Assembly: GCF_000765675.1 (NCBI RefSeq)
Contig: NZ_JRPA02000007.1
Span: 1-64,000 of the forward strand
Length of the DNA stretch: 64,000 nt
Source: Helicobacter sp. MIT 05-5294
GTDB lineage: Bacteria; Campylobacterota; Campylobacteria; Campylobacterales; Helicobacteraceae
Direction of reading: 5' to 3'
Shown: piece by piece, positions 45,155 to 54,769 of the stretch
How positions within the stretch are numbered: position 1 is the stretch's first letter
Layout: the number at the start of each line of letters is the position of its first letter
Notes under the pieces: model-generated
Seen by the model: the letters and a program-made list of their open reading frames with translations, nothing else
The model's database searches: none
What the model was told of the DNA's origin: nothing
Position numbers and translations under genes: made by a program

Positions 45155-46531
45155 CTAAAATGCTTGGAATCTTTCAAGCACACTCTGCAAAATCTCATCA
45201 AAGCGCACGAAACTCTCCAAATCTAGCTGTTCATTTAGCGAATGCGGATGTGAAATGCTAGGACCAACAGAAACAAAACGCATAGAAGGATATTTTTGTT
45301 TTAAGATTCCACATTCAAGCCCCGCATGGATACTTTTTAACTCCGCTCGTGGATTCTGCTTAGAGACAATTTCCCACACGGTATTAAGCAACGCACTCTC
45401 TTCTCTTTCCCAAGGCGCATAAACATCAATCAAATCCACACAAAAGCCGAGTGCTTCTAGTTTTTTTGTTTCTTTTTTGATATTTTCTTGCATTAAAGAT
45501 TCTTGATTGCTACGCCCCATTGCCACAAAGCTTACTTGAATCTTACCTGCCTCATCGGTTTGTTGCAAGATTCCAACATTACTAGAAAGAATCGGCGCGT
45601 TTTGACTTGATACAATCACGCCATTTTGCACACCTAAAAGTGCTTGTAATAACGCATTGGGATTAAAATATCTTGCGTTTTGAAGGCTCACTTTGACAAC
45701 TTCAAAACAAGCGGAATCCTCTAATTTTATCGTAGAAATTTTCTCTAAAGATTCTTGATATAGTTTGCTTTTATCTCGCGGAATCGCAACTTGCAAAAGT
45801 GCATTGGTAGGGATAGAATTTCTCTTCTCTCCACCGCAAAATTTCACGACAAGTGCGCCACATTCCACCAAAGACTTCGCAATTTTGGCAAGTTCTAAGA
45901 TAGCATTAGAAATGTTTTTATGAATCTCAATCCCGCTATGTCCACCACGGAATCCTTGTGTGCGAATCTCCAAAAAGTCGCAATCTTGTGGAATCTCAAA
46001 AGTCTCCAATTCTGCCTTGCATTCCAAATCATAGCCCCCCGCACACGAGACAACCACTTCATCAATCTCTTCGCTATCACAATTTAGCATATAGGGGGAT
46101 TGCAGGGACAATGCAATCTCCCTTGCACCCAACATTCCAACCTCCTCATCAATCGTGAATAAACACTCAATATTACGGGATTTTCTTAACGCCACTATCA
46201 TACTTGCAAGTGCCGCACCATTATCCGCGCCAAGACTTGAATTCTCCGCACACAAAATCGCTTGATTGCCGCTTTTTACAAACTTCGGCTTCACTTCAAA
46301 AGCCGCACTATCGCCAACATACACCATATCATAATGCCCTTGTAAGCATAATTTAGGCTTTCCTTTGCTACATAGCACATTCCCGACTTTATCACATTGT
46401 ATCGTTGCATTGGCTTTTCGCGCTTCTTGGATAATCCATTCTTTTAATTTCTCTGTCTTGAAACTCGCGTGTGGAATCGCGCAAATTTCCAAAAAGACTT
46501 TCAAGGGTTCAAAGTGTTGATATTTTTGCAT
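45155..46531 (-). CDS. pepD: Aminoacyl-histidine dipeptidase (PepD, M20)
   Basis: A cytoplasmic zinc peptidase that cleaves Xaa-His dipeptides. Metal ligands are in LCLQGHYDMVYV, SLGADNGAALA and FTIDEEVGMLGA; RGGHSGIEIH is the lid and catalytic histidine region, and GPSISHPHSLNE holds the C-terminal histidine. 458 residues, full length. Confidence 0.93.
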   Translation of the reverse strand: MQKYQHFEPLKVFLEICAIPHASFKTEKLKEWIIQEARKANATIQCDKVGNVLCSKGKPKLCLQGHYDMVYVGDSAAFEVKPKFVKSGNQAILCAENSSLGADNGAALASMIVALRKSRNIECLFTIDEEVGMLGAREIALSLQSPYMLNCDSEEIDEVVVSCAGGYDLECKAELETFEIPQDCDFLEIRTQGFRGGHSGIEIHKNISNAILELAKIAKSLVECGALVVKFCGGEKRNSIPTNALLQVAIPRDKSKLYQESLEKISTIKLEDSACFEVVKVSLQNARYFNPNALLQALLGVQNGVIVSSQNAPILSSNVGILQQTDEAGKIQVSFVAMGRSNQESLMQENIKKETKKLEALGFCVDLIDVYAPWEREESALLNTVWEIVSKQNPRAELKSIHAGLECGILKQKYPSMRFVSVGPSISHPHSLNEQLDLESFVRFDEILQSVLERFQAF

Positions 46532-46540
46532 TCTTTTTCC

Positions 46541-47245
46541 TTATATTTTATGCTGTTTGCAATACTCTACGATTTTGCCATGAAACCTTGCAAAAAGCAA
46601 ATTAAGCGGGATTTGGAATCCATAAAGTGCGCAAACTTTATCGTAGTTTTCTGTGATTCCGCACTCTAACCATTCTTGCAAATCACAATAAGATTCCAAA
46701 GTATAGCCATAACTTCGGAGTAGCTTATAAGTGTAGCGGTCTGCGACCATTACTTCCCGCCCCAATCCATAGCACAAAATCGCATCGCAAGTCTCTTCTC
46801 CGATACCTTTTTGGCTTAAAAGCCATTCGCGCGAAACTTGCGCACAAAAGCTTTCATAATCCCCAAAACTTGCTAAAATATTTTGGCAAAGCCTTTGGAT
46901 TCTCTCCGCCTTTTGACGATAGAATCCGACATTTTGGATTAAACTTTGCAAAGAAACCAATGGAATCACGCCTAGAGATTCCAAGTCCAAAAGATTGCAA
47001 TTCTTTAAGCTTTCTAACGCGCTAGAAACCTGTTCCCAACGCGTATTTTGCACCAAAATTGCGCCAATTATCACTTCAAAACTTAAAGCATTGGGCCACC
47101 ACCAACACGCTTGCTTTTGTGTTTGAAATCTCTTTACATCTAGGGGTGGGAGCAAATTTTGCGCCTTTAAAAACTCCAAGAGTTCATAGCTATTTGCGAT
47201 TCTCAAATTCATTCCTGTTTTTGATTTTTTGGATTCTTTGCACAC
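46541..47245 (-). CDS. magIII: 3-methyladenine DNA glycosylase MagIII-type
   Basis: A helix-hairpin-helix glycosylase of the EndoIII superfamily. CWWWPNALSFEVIIGAILVQ is very like the aromatic pocket of H. pylori MagIII, and the HhH motif is LLSQKGIGEETCDAIL with the catalytic aspartate in REVMVADRYTYK. Near the end, LLFARFHGKIVEYCKQ also matches; the four-cysteine iron-sulfur loop of EndoIII is absent. The start is uncertain: GTG at 47245 without ribosome site, or ATG at 47212 preceded by AGGA with no spacing. Confidence 0.85.
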   Translation of the reverse strand: MCKESKKSKTGMNLRIANSYELLEFLKAQNLLPPLDVKRFQTQKQACWWWPNALSFEVIIGAILVQNTRWEQVSSALESLKNCNLLDLESLGVIPLVSLQSLIQNVGFYRQKAERIQRLCQNILASFGDYESFCAQVSREWLLSQKGIGEETCDAILCYGLGREVMVADRYTYKLLRSYGYTLESYCDLQEWLECGITENYDKVCALYGFQIPLNLLFARFHGKIVEYCKQHKI

Positions 47246-47491
47246 TTTTTATGCTTACAAAATGAAATTATCTTTTGATTTGCTTTAATTTCTCTTAATC
47301 TAAATTTTTATCGCCTTTTCTTGCGGAATTTCGCGAGAGAGGATTCTATGGCAAAAGGGGACTCTATGGATTATCGTTTGCGTTTCAAAAAACGCACAAA
47401 AATATGGGTTTAGCTAAGGATTCTATGCATTTGTATCGTAGAATCTAACTTGATAAAGGTTTGTTTAAAAGTCTAGGAGAATCTAAGAAAA

Positions 47492-47578
47492 TGGTGCCGA
47501 GGGTCGGAATCGAACCGACACGGGGTTGCCCCCACCAGATTTTGAGTCTGGCGCGTCTACCAATTTCACCACCCCGGC
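47492..47578 (-). tRNA. tRNA-Leu (anticodon CAA)
   Basis: A class II tRNA of 87 bases with a long variable arm and encoded CCA. Acceptor GCCGGGG pairs with CCTCGGC. The anticodon loop CTCAAAA gives CAA, reading UUG. Confidence 0.94.
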
Positions 47579-47649
47579 TAAAGTAGTGTAAAAGCTAGAA
47601 TTATATAGCTTAGAAACAAAATTTTAGCTTAAAATAGAATCTTTCAATC

Positions 47650-48033
47650 CTATTTGTCTTTTTCTAAAATCTCATCTAACGCGCTTTGCACATCTCCATT
47701 ATAAACAATTCCTTGTGCGCTAGATTGCTCATTTTGCAAAACTTTAGGCACACTTTCTTGTTTGGCAATCTCTTGACGCATTGCTTCTAGTTCTGTGCTA
47801 TGATAAGCATAAATCATCTGCGCAGATAAAACCCCCTCTATCTTCTCAATCCGCTTTAACAGCCTAATCTCTTCCTCTATGCTTTGGGATTCTAGTGTAA
47901 CGATAATCTTGCCACTTCCATCTCTGTAATGACACTCCGCGCCTTCAATTTGGTTGATTTTATCCCATAAGGATTCTATATTTTGTGGGGTGCATAACAC
48001 CACGAGAGAGGATACATTGAAATCTTCTTGCAT
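47650..48033 (-). CDS. napD: Nitrate reductase assembly chaperone NapD
   Basis: NapD binds the Tat signal of NapA and holds it until the molybdenum cofactor is in place. The start MQEDFNVSSLVVLCTPQNI and KIIVTLESQSIEEEIRLLKR show the small ferredoxin-like fold. At 127 residues it carries an extra, poorly conserved tail of about 35 residues. It is the last gene of napAGHBFLD. Confidence 0.87.
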   Translation of the reverse strand: MQEDFNVSSLVVLCTPQNIESLWDKINQIEGAECHYRDGSGKIIVTLESQSIEEEIRLLKRIEKIEGVLSAQMIYAYHSTELEAMRQEIAKQESVPKVLQNEQSSAQGIVYNGDVQSALDEILEKDK

Positions 48034-48042
48034 TTTTTCTCC

Positions 48043-49080
48043 TTAAAATTTCCAAATTAAAATATTTTTGCCATCTTCACTGCTGATGATTTGCCTAGAA
48101 GAAGCGAAAATAATATTATTCAACAAGCTTGTATGCCCCTTAAGTAGGGCAATCTTACGCTTACTAGCAATCTCAAAAACCACAATTTCGCTTTTTTCAT
48201 TCTGCATATAAGCCCCAAGCCTAGAATCCTTGCTTATTCCTACACTATAAATCAAAAAATCCGCGTGGATTTTATACGAAGTTGTTTGCTTGGTTTGCAA
48301 ATTCACTTGATACAATCCCATATTTCTATCTTGTCCTGCAGTGATAAACGACATCACATCTCCCAAATGCGCGAATTTGACTTGATAAACATTGTCTTTG
48401 TTTTCTCCCTCAAGTTCTTCCAACACTGCGCCATTATGAATTGTGCCAAAATACAGAATCCCAGATTCACAAGCCGCGACATAATAATCCTTTGGAATCT
48501 CTAAAGCAAAATCAGAGAAAGAAGCCTCTGAAAGCTGTTTGCGATATAAAATCTGCTGATTTTTTAAATCATAAAGCACGATTTCATTGCTCACAAGCCC
48601 CAAAAAAACCTTTTCTTCATCTACAAAAGCTGCTTTTTTGATATTAAAAGATTCCATATTAGGCAACTCTTCCAAACGCCCCTCTGTGAAAACAAAAAGT
48701 TTCTTTGTGCCATAATCCCCCTCGCTATGAATCAAAATCTTCCCGCCTAACCTATCTAAACTATACACTTTAGGCGCGTAAGATTCTGCATAAAAACTCT
48801 TAATATCCGGAAGCTTAACGAGTGTTTTTAAAGAATCGCTTTGTATTGCATACTCCAAAACTTCCCCAAAATCCGTGCCAATCAGCAAAGAATCCCCAAC
48901 TAAATTGGTTACGACAATATTATTTTCTAAAGTAAGAATCTTCGCAGGAGTAATCCCGCGTATGCCTCTTAAGGATTCTGACAATTCCTCATTTTCAAGC
49001 TCTTCAACAAAAGCCATCAAAGGCAAGACAAATAACACTAAAGCAACCTTTAAGATTCGCTTTAAATACTTTAACATCAA
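48043..49080 (-). CDS. napL: Nap operon accessory protein NapL
   Basis: Found in nap operons of Campylobacterota. It has a signal peptide (about residues 5-24, LKRILKVALVLFVLPLMAFV) and then a beta-propeller-like repeat with WD-like ends (LLKGHTSLLNNIIFAS, DGKNILIWKF). Its function is not settled; a part in NapA maturation or activity has been suggested. 345 residues. Identification rests on place between napF and napD and on the propeller. Confidence 0.82.
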   Translation of the reverse strand: MMLKYLKRILKVALVLFVLPLMAFVEELENEELSESLRGIRGITPAKILTLENNIVVTNLVGDSLLIGTDFGEVLEYAIQSDSLKTLVKLPDIKSFYAESYAPKVYSLDRLGGKILIHSEGDYGTKKLFVFTEGRLEELPNMESFNIKKAAFVDEEKVFLGLVSNEIVLYDLKNQQILYRKQLSEASFSDFALEIPKDYYVAACESGILYFGTIHNGAVLEELEGENKDNVYQVKFAHLGDVMSFITAGQDRNMGLYQVNLQTKQTTSYKIHADFLIYSVGISKDSRLGAYMQNEKSEIVVFEIASKRKIALLKGHTSLLNNIIFASSRQIISSEDGKNILIWKF

Positions 49081-49092
49081 CGCTCCTTGAGT

Positions 49093-49650
49093 TTATAAAT
49101 CCGCTTTGGATTCCAATACAATCGCATTTGTGGGACATACACTAATACATTCTCCACAGCCGATACAATTTGCTTGAATCTGCGGATAAAAAAGCCCACT
49201 AAAAAGAATCGCATTTTGCCTCCCTAGCACACTATAACAAACATCTTTGCATACACAACACAAAGTCTTTTGATACGCCAAACAAGCAATTTCAGAGATT
49301 CTAATAGCAAAATTCCAATGAGGATTCTGCGCCTTTGCCAAACCCTCATCTAGCACATTATGCGGACAGGCTTTCGCACATTCTCCACAAAGCTTACAAC
49401 CACTCTGTTCAAACTCTATACAAACCTTATTTTCCTTAATCTTTAAGATTCCGCGTTTATTTTCTTGTTTATAAACCTCATCGCACACCTGCACGCAGGG
49501 AGTTTGTTTGTTTCGCTCTTGAAACTGCGCAACACATAAAGCGCAAAATTTAAAAACAAGAGAATAATCTAAAATATAAGGCGGCAGGGGCGTAAAGCCC
49601 TCTGATTTTGGCTTCAACAAGGTAGTAAAAAACTCCCTGCGATTGCGCAT
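49093..49650 (-). CDS. napF: Ferredoxin-type protein NapF
   Basis: A cytoplasmic protein for four [4Fe-4S] clusters. CKLCGECAKACP and CIGCGECISVCP are full motifs, and CCVCKDVC is an incomplete one. RNRREFFTTLL at the start resembles a twin-arginine motif, but NapF generally stays in the cytoplasm and interacts with NapA. 185 residues; it overlaps the napB stop by one base. Confidence 0.86.
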   Translation of the reverse strand: MRNRREFFTTLLKPKSEGFTPLPPYILDYSLVFKFCALCVAQFQERNKQTPCVQVCDEVYKQENKRGILKIKENKVCIEFEQSGCKLCGECAKACPHNVLDEGLAKAQNPHWNFAIRISEIACLAYQKTLCCVCKDVCYSVLGRQNAILFSGLFYPQIQANCIGCGECISVCPTNAIVLESKADL

Positions 49651-50171
49651 TAATTCACACCTTCATTAATAATATCAATCAAATTAGATTTGGTATTTCC
49701 ATTTTCTTGACGAAAATCAGGCGCAAACTGATTGACCACCAAAGGAGCGGCATTAACTTGTGTTGCGTGGCAAATCACACAATTAAAGCGATTCTCGTCC
49801 ATTTGCCCTCTTAAGTCTTTGTTTTTGCGAAAATTATAAAAATGCGATTTTGGCATTGGAATCGCGCCCACCGCTTCTGCAATCTCTGGCAAATGGCAAG
49901 AGGTGCAAGCATTGCTTTCTTTTGTGATAGGCAACATATCCTCCACAGAGTGAGAAATCATCGGCGGAGCATTTTCAAATGCTCTTTCAATCAATTCCGA
50001 TTCTCCCGCAACCTTGCCATTGTAATCATACTTAGTAACCTGAACTTCCTCGTTAAACAAAGTGCTTTTGCGCAAACCAATCTCATTATCACTCGTTCCG
50101 CTTTGACACCCAAAAAATGCGAATCCAACAACTGCCAAACTCACAACCCTTATCATTTTATTAAAATTCAT
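49650..50171 (-). CDS. napB: Diheme cytochrome c NapB
   Basis: The electron-donating subunit of the periplasmic NapAB complex. Two heme motifs, CTSCH (residues 89-93) and CVICH (131-135), are present, with histidines in MISHS and PKSHFY as likely axial ligands. The signal region runs through residue 21 and contains FFGCQSG (Cys22), which could be a lipobox, although NapB is normally soluble. 173 residues; overlaps napH by four bases. Confidence 0.9.
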   Translation of the reverse strand: MNFNKMIRVVSLAVVGFAFFGCQSGTSDNEIGLRKSTLFNEEVQVTKYDYNGKVAGESELIERAFENAPPMISHSVEDMLPITKESNACTSCHLPEIAEAVGAIPMPKSHFYNFRKNKDLRGQMDENRFNCVICHATQVNAAPLVVNQFAPDFRQENGNTKSNLIDIINEGVN

Positions 50172-50977
50172 TTTTTCTCCTTTAGAAAACTTAGAAGATT
50201 AAATGCTAACGCATTGTCTCCACAAACTTCAATACAACGCCCACAACGTGTGCATTCACCACTTTTTATTGTGCCGCTTTCCTTTCCGATGATTCCTAAA
50301 ACTTGCTTTTGGGGGCAAATCTTTTTGCACTCCATACAATGGGTGCAAGATTCCAAATCATAATTGACTTTAAGAATCGCAAAACGGCTTATCAGTGAAT
50401 AAAATGCGCCCAAAGGACAAATATGCCCACAAAAAGCGTGTTTTGCCACAAACAAATCCAACAAAAACACACCCAAAACAGATAAAAATCCAAACCATGC
50501 GCCAAAAATGATTCCACGATGTAGCATAGAAATCGGGCTGATGGCTTCAAATGCTGCGATTCCAAAAACAATCGACATTAACAAGCTTAAAACCAAAATC
50601 ACATAGCGCAAAGAGTTTTTAAAATGGACCAAATTTCCAAGTGCATCCAAACCCAAAATACGGCGCAAAAACGCGGCGAAATCCGTTACAAGATTAATGG
50701 GACAAACAAAAGAACAATACGCCCTACCCAAAAACAAACCATAAACTAGCACGATAATCAAAGCCCCAAGCAATGCGTCCGCTACAATAATCGTCCCGGC
50801 AAAGAATAATTGCACGATTGCATAAGGATCGCTTAGAGGAATCACACCAAAAAGGAGTGAAGCACTAAGATTGCCTTGCAGAATCTTAAAACTCGTGTAA
50901 TTTCCCAACACATACAAGACTAATAGCCCAATTTGCACGATTCTACGCAATAATAAATATCGGTATTTCTTCATCAC
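50168..50977 (-). CDS. napH: Membrane ferredoxin-type quinol dehydrogenase NapH
   Basis: With NapG, NapH takes electrons from menaquinol to NapB. Four or five transmembrane helices are visible (about residues 11-30, 50-85, 115-138, 145-165). FVCPINL and FCGHICPLGAFYSL are conserved CxxxCP loops, and two cytoplasmic [4Fe-4S] motifs follow (CTHCMECKKICP, CTRCGRCIEVCG). 269 residues; overlaps napG and napB by four bases each. No napC is present in the operon, so NapGH is the likely quinol route. Confidence 0.93.
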   Translation of the reverse strand: MMKKYRYLLLRRIVQIGLLVLYVLGNYTSFKILQGNLSASLLFGVIPLSDPYAIVQLFFAGTIIVADALLGALIIVLVYGLFLGRAYCSFVCPINLVTDFAAFLRRILGLDALGNLVHFKNSLRYVILVLSLLMSIVFGIAAFEAISPISMLHRGIIFGAWFGFLSVLGVFLLDLFVAKHAFCGHICPLGAFYSLISRFAILKVNYDLESCTHCMECKKICPQKQVLGIIGKESGTIKSGECTRCGRCIEVCGDNALAFNLLSFLKEKK

Positions 50978-51747
50978 AAATCTCCGCTATTAAGATAATC
51001 TTGCACTTTTGTGTTGGAATCTTGTTTTAGGATTCTACCCTTAGCCTCTTGTAGGCGCATTTCATCTTTTGCTTCCCAACCTTTAATGTAATTCGTCCCT
51101 ACTTCGCCCAAAGCAACTTCTCGTGGCAAAACCATAATCGCAGCTTTTTCTGTAACACACGCTTTTTCGCATTTACCACAACCCGTGCAAACTTCGCTCT
51201 CAACCACAGGCAAAAGATAGGAATGCTTACCTGTGCGCTCGTTGCGCTTTAGTTCTAGCTTGATTGCCTCACCCAAAAGAGGACATGCGCGATAACACGC
51301 ATCGCATTGAATGCCCCAAAAAGCCACGCAATGCTCTTTATCCACAATGGCAACTCCCATTTTAGCTAAGCGAATCTCAAGCCCTTTTGGATTAGAAACC
51401 AATTTAGAATCTAGCGCATTGGTTGGACAAACAGGCACACAAGGAATATCTTCGCACATTTCACACGGAATCTCTCTTGGCACAAAATAAGGTGTGCCAA
51501 TGGGTTTTCCACTTCCTGCGTCTGCAAGTTTTAGCGTCCCAAAAGGACAAGCCTCCACGCACAAACCGCATTTAATGCAAGTTTTAATGAATTGCTCCTC
51601 ACTCAAAGCTCCGGGCGGTCTTAGAAGTAGAGGATTCGCCTTGCTCTCTTGCAAAAACGCACCCCAAATTAAACCGCCAATCCCCGTGAGCGCAATTGCT
51701 TGTGCGCCGCTTAATAAAAATTTACGCCGATTCGTATCCAAACGCAT
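50974..51747 (-). CDS. napG: Periplasmic ferredoxin-type protein NapG
   Basis: A Tat-exported (NRRKFLLSGA, Arg7-Arg8) protein with four cysteine clusters, CIKCGLCVEACPFG, CEMCEDIPCVPVCP, CVAFWGIQCDACYRACP and CTGCGKCEKAC. It forms the quinol-dehydrogenase pair with NapH. 257 residues. One base separates it from napA. Confidence 0.94.
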   Translation of the reverse strand: MRLDTNRRKFLLSGAQAIALTGIGGLIWGAFLQESKANPLLLRPPGALSEEQFIKTCIKCGLCVEACPFGTLKLADAGSGKPIGTPYFVPREIPCEMCEDIPCVPVCPTNALDSKLVSNPKGLEIRLAKMGVAIVDKEHCVAFWGIQCDACYRACPLLGEAIKLELKRNERTGKHSYLLPVVESEVCTGCGKCEKACVTEKAAIMVLPREVALGEVGTNYIKGWEAKDEMRLQEAKGRILKQDSNTKVQDYLNSGDL

Positions 51748-51748
51748 T

Positions 51749-54535
51749 TTATGCCTTATAGATTTTTACCGCACATTTTTTAAAATCTGTTTGCTTAGAA
51801 ATCGGACAAGTCGCGTCTAAGCAAACTTTATTGATATAGACTTTTTCATCAAACCAAGGCACATAAACAAGCCCTAAAGGCGGTCTGTTGCGCCCACGCA
51901 TATCTACACGCGCTTTGACTTTACCGCGTCTGGATTCTACCCAAACTGCGTCATTTTGAGCAATCCCTAACTTCTTGCCATCTTCTGGATTCATATAGCA
52001 AAGTGCTTCAGGCACTGCACGATAGAGTTCTGGCACACGCATAGTCATCGTTCCACTATGCCAATGCTCCAAAACACGCCCTGTGCTTAACCAAAACGGA
52101 TATTCTTTGCTTGGCATTTCGGGCGGATCCATAAAAGGACGGAAGAAGATTTTTGCTTTGTTTTTAAGCGAAAACTTTTCTTGCGTTTTAGGAGTTTGCA
52201 AATCACCTCTTGGCAATTCTTTGCCCAAAGGTCCATAGAATGCAAACTCTCCATTATTTGCTTTTCTTGCATAATAATCGTATTTCGCATTGAATCGCCA
52301 TTGTGTTTCTTTGCCATCTACGACAGGCCATCTTAATCCCCGCACTCTATGATAAGTATCAAAGTCTGCCAAATCGTGCGCGTGTCCTACGCCAAACTTA
52401 CGATATTCTTCCCAAAGGTATTTTTGCACGAAGAATCCATAGCCCCTAAACACTTCTCCATCGCTGCCAACAACTTCGCGTTTATCGCCAAAAACTTCGG
52501 AATTAATAGTATCTTTTAGCATCGCATCGGTTGTTTTATAGCTTTTTGCTTCGCCGTTTGCATAAAGCACATCATAAAGTGTAGAATCCTCGCTATACCC
52601 CATGGCTTTTGCTTCTTCAAGCACATTAGGAAGTGTAATCTTGTCATTGATTTTTTTCTCACCCCAAACTTCTTTGAGTTTGAATCGCTTAGCAAACTCC
52701 ATCATTTGCCAAGTATCGCTCATCGCCTCGCCTTGTGGAAGCACTTGTTGTTTCCAATGTTGCGTTCTGCGCTCCGCATTCCCATAAGCACCCCATTTTT
52801 CATAAATCATTGCCACAGGCAAAATCAAATCCGCCACTTTCGCGCTAATTCCGGGATATGCGTCAGATACAACGATAAAGTTATCCATTTCTCTAGCGGC
52901 TTTAATCCAATGGTTTGCATTGGCGGTGTTTTGCCAAGGGTTATTAACATGCACCCACGCCCATTTAATTTTACCATCTTCAAGATTCCGCATAATCTGC
53001 ATAAAATGCGCACCAACTGCCGGATTTAAAGTCCCATTAGGAAGCTTCCAAATCTTTTCAGTCATTGCTCTATGTTTTGGGTTTGCTACCACCATATCTG
53101 CGGGTAATCTATGAGAGAAAGTCCCCACTTCACGCGCTGTTCCACACGCACTTGGTTGTCCTGTCAAAGAAAATGCGCCACTTCCGGGTTTTGCTTGTTT
53201 TCCAAGCAACATATGCACCATATAGCTTTGCTCATTCACCCAAGTTCCTCTTGTGTGTTGATTCATTCCCATTGTCCAAAAACTCACGATTTTGCGATTT
53301 TTTTCAATGTAATAATTCGCAAGTTGTTGAAGCTTGGATTTAAAGGATTCCAAACTCTCATTTGCATCGCCCTTTGCGAGTTTTGCGACAAAATCAAGCG
53401 TGTAAGGCTCTAATGCTTTTTTGAAATCTTCAAAGGAAATTTCCCAATGGTTTCCAGCAGCTGCAGCATGTTTGTTTTCCATCACATCGCCCTCTTTCAT
53501 GCCCAAATAAGCAAGTGTTACACTCTCTGCTTCACTGATAACTTTGGATTTTTCTTTTGCTGCGGTATCTAGCTCTGCTGTGCCATATTTTGCGTGTTTG
53601 ATATTCTCACGCATACCATAACCAATATCCGCGAATCCTGTTGTGAAAATACAATTTTTATTGACGAAATTCCAATCAATCACTTTTGGATTGTTATAGA
53701 CAATCTCGTGCGCAATGTAATTCCAAATCGCCAAATCTGTATGCGGAGCGAAGATAATTTCAATATCTGCTAAATCCGAAGTTCTATTGGAATAAGGCGT
53801 GAGGTTGATGACTTTTACTTTCTCTGGATTTGTGAGTTTTCTATCTGTAACCCTCGCCCAAAGAATCGGGTGCATTTCTGCCATATTTGCACCCCAAGTA
53901 ACAATCGTATCAGTAAGCTCAATATCATCATAACAACCCGCTGGTTCATCAATTCCAAAAGTTTCCATAAAACCAACAACCGCACTTGCCATACAATGTC
54001 TAGCATTGGGGTCAATGTTATTGCTTCTAAAGCCACCTTTAATTAGCTTCACCGCCGCATAACCCTCTTGCACAGTGTATTGTCCCGAGCCAAAAACCCC
54101 AATGCCTGTGGGTCCTAGCTCATTGTATGCCTTTTTAAATTGTGCTTCCATTACATCAAAAGCTTTTTGCCAACTCACAGGTTGGAATCTCCCTTTTTTA
54201 TCAAACTCGCCTTTGGAATTTACGCGCAAAAGCGGTTGCGTCAAGCGGTCTGCGCCATACATAATTTTGGCATTAAAATATCCTTTAATGCAATTCAATC
54301 CACGATTTACAGGAGCTGCTGGGTCTCCTTTGATTGCAACGATTTGTTCGTCCTTGGTCGCAACCATAATCCCACAGCCTGTCCCGCAGAATCTACAAAC
54401 TGATTTGTCCCATTTCCAACCACCTTCTGCCTCTTTTGCCGCCGCTAGTGCGTTACTTGGCAATGCGATTCCAACCGCACTTGCCGCACTTGCTGCTGCC
54501 GCTGTTTTTAAAAATTCGCGTCTATTGTATGCCAC
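51749..54535 (-). CDS. napA: Periplasmic nitrate reductase catalytic subunit NapA
   Basis: Reduces nitrate to nitrite in the periplasm at a molybdenum bis-MGD centre. The Tat signal is [15 protein letters not shown] and the [4Fe-4S] ligands are Cys47, Cys50, Cys54 and Cys82. The molybdenum ligand cysteine lies in [14 protein letters not shown] (about residue 181). 928 residues, the usual size. The start is GTG with a strong AAGGAGG. First gene of napAGHBFLD, the order also known in Wolinella. Confidence 0.97.
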   Translation of the reverse strand: MAYNRREFLKTAAAASAASAVGIALPSNALAAAKEAEGGWKWDKSVCRFCGTGCGIMVATKDEQIVAIKGDPAAPVNRGLNCIKGYFNAKIMYGADRLTQPLLRVNSKGEFDKKGRFQPVSWQKAFDVMEAQFKKAYNELGPTGIGVFGSGQYTVQEGYAAVKLIKGGFRSNNIDPNARHCMASAVVGFMETFGIDEPAGCYDDIELTDTIVTWGANMAEMHPILWARVTDRKLTNPEKVKVINLTPYSNRTSDLADIEIIFAPHTDLAIWNYIAHEIVYNNPKVIDWNFVNKNCIFTTGFADIGYGMRENIKHAKYGTAELDTAAKEKSKVISEAESVTLAYLGMKEGDVMENKHAAAAGNHWEISFEDFKKALEPYTLDFVAKLAKGDANESLESFKSKLQQLANYYIEKNRKIVSFWTMGMNQHTRGTWVNEQSYMVHMLLGKQAKPGSGAFSLTGQPSACGTAREVGTFSHRLPADMVVANPKHRAMTEKIWKLPNGTLNPAVGAHFMQIMRNLEDGKIKWAWVHVNNPWQNTANANHWIKAAREMDNFIVVSDAYPGISAKVADLILPVAMIYEKWGAYGNAERRTQHWKQQVLPQGEAMSDTWQMMEFAKRFKLKEVWGEKKINDKITLPNVLEEAKAMGYSEDSTLYDVLYANGEAKSYKTTDAMLKDTINSEVFGDKREVVGSDGEVFRGYGFFVQKYLWEEYRKFGVGHAHDLADFDTYHRVRGLRWPVVDGKETQWRFNAKYDYYARKANNGEFAFYGPLGKELPRGDLQTPKTQEKFSLKNKAKIFFRPFMDPPEMPSKEYPFWLSTGRVLEHWHSGTMTMRVPELYRAVPEALCYMNPEDGKKLGIAQNDAVWVESRRGKVKARVDMRGRNRPPLGLVYVPWFDEKVYINKVCLDATCPISKQTDFKKCAVKIYKA

Positions 54536-54580
54536 AAAAGCCTCCTTAAGCTTAAATTTAGCATTTTTTAATGCGAAAAA

Positions 54581-54622
54581 ATTATAACGACTTTGATATT
54601 TTTAAGAATTGATTTAGGTCAA
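54581..54622 (-). promoter_or_regulatory. nap operon promoter with CRP/FNR-type box
   Basis: On the minus strand TTGAC-CTAA-ATCAA (54609-54622) differs from the FNR consensus TTGAT-N4-ATCAA at one base. A TATAAT (54581-54586) follows. If transcription starts about seven bases after it, the box is centred at -41.5, the standard class II activator position. FNR-like NssR regulators exist in Campylobacterota, so nitrosative or oxygen signals are candidate inducers. Confidence 0.6.
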
Positions 54623-54769
54623 TATATAACTTTTTATATTTCGTATTTTAGGCGATTTCAGAGATTTTATAGAAGATTTATTAATAGATTTTTTTATGAT
54701 TATAAGAAAATTTGAAAGGATTTTCCTCGCACTTTTATGCGAGTTTTATCCCCAAAACAACCCAAAGCA

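Noticed and set aside
47340-47415. Short plus-strand frame (MAKGDSMDYRLRFKKRTKIWV) in the gap before tRNA-Leu, with a TGCGTTT/AAAACGCA hairpin
   Set aside because: Only 21 codons, no ribosome site; the hairpin has no T run. Too little to call.
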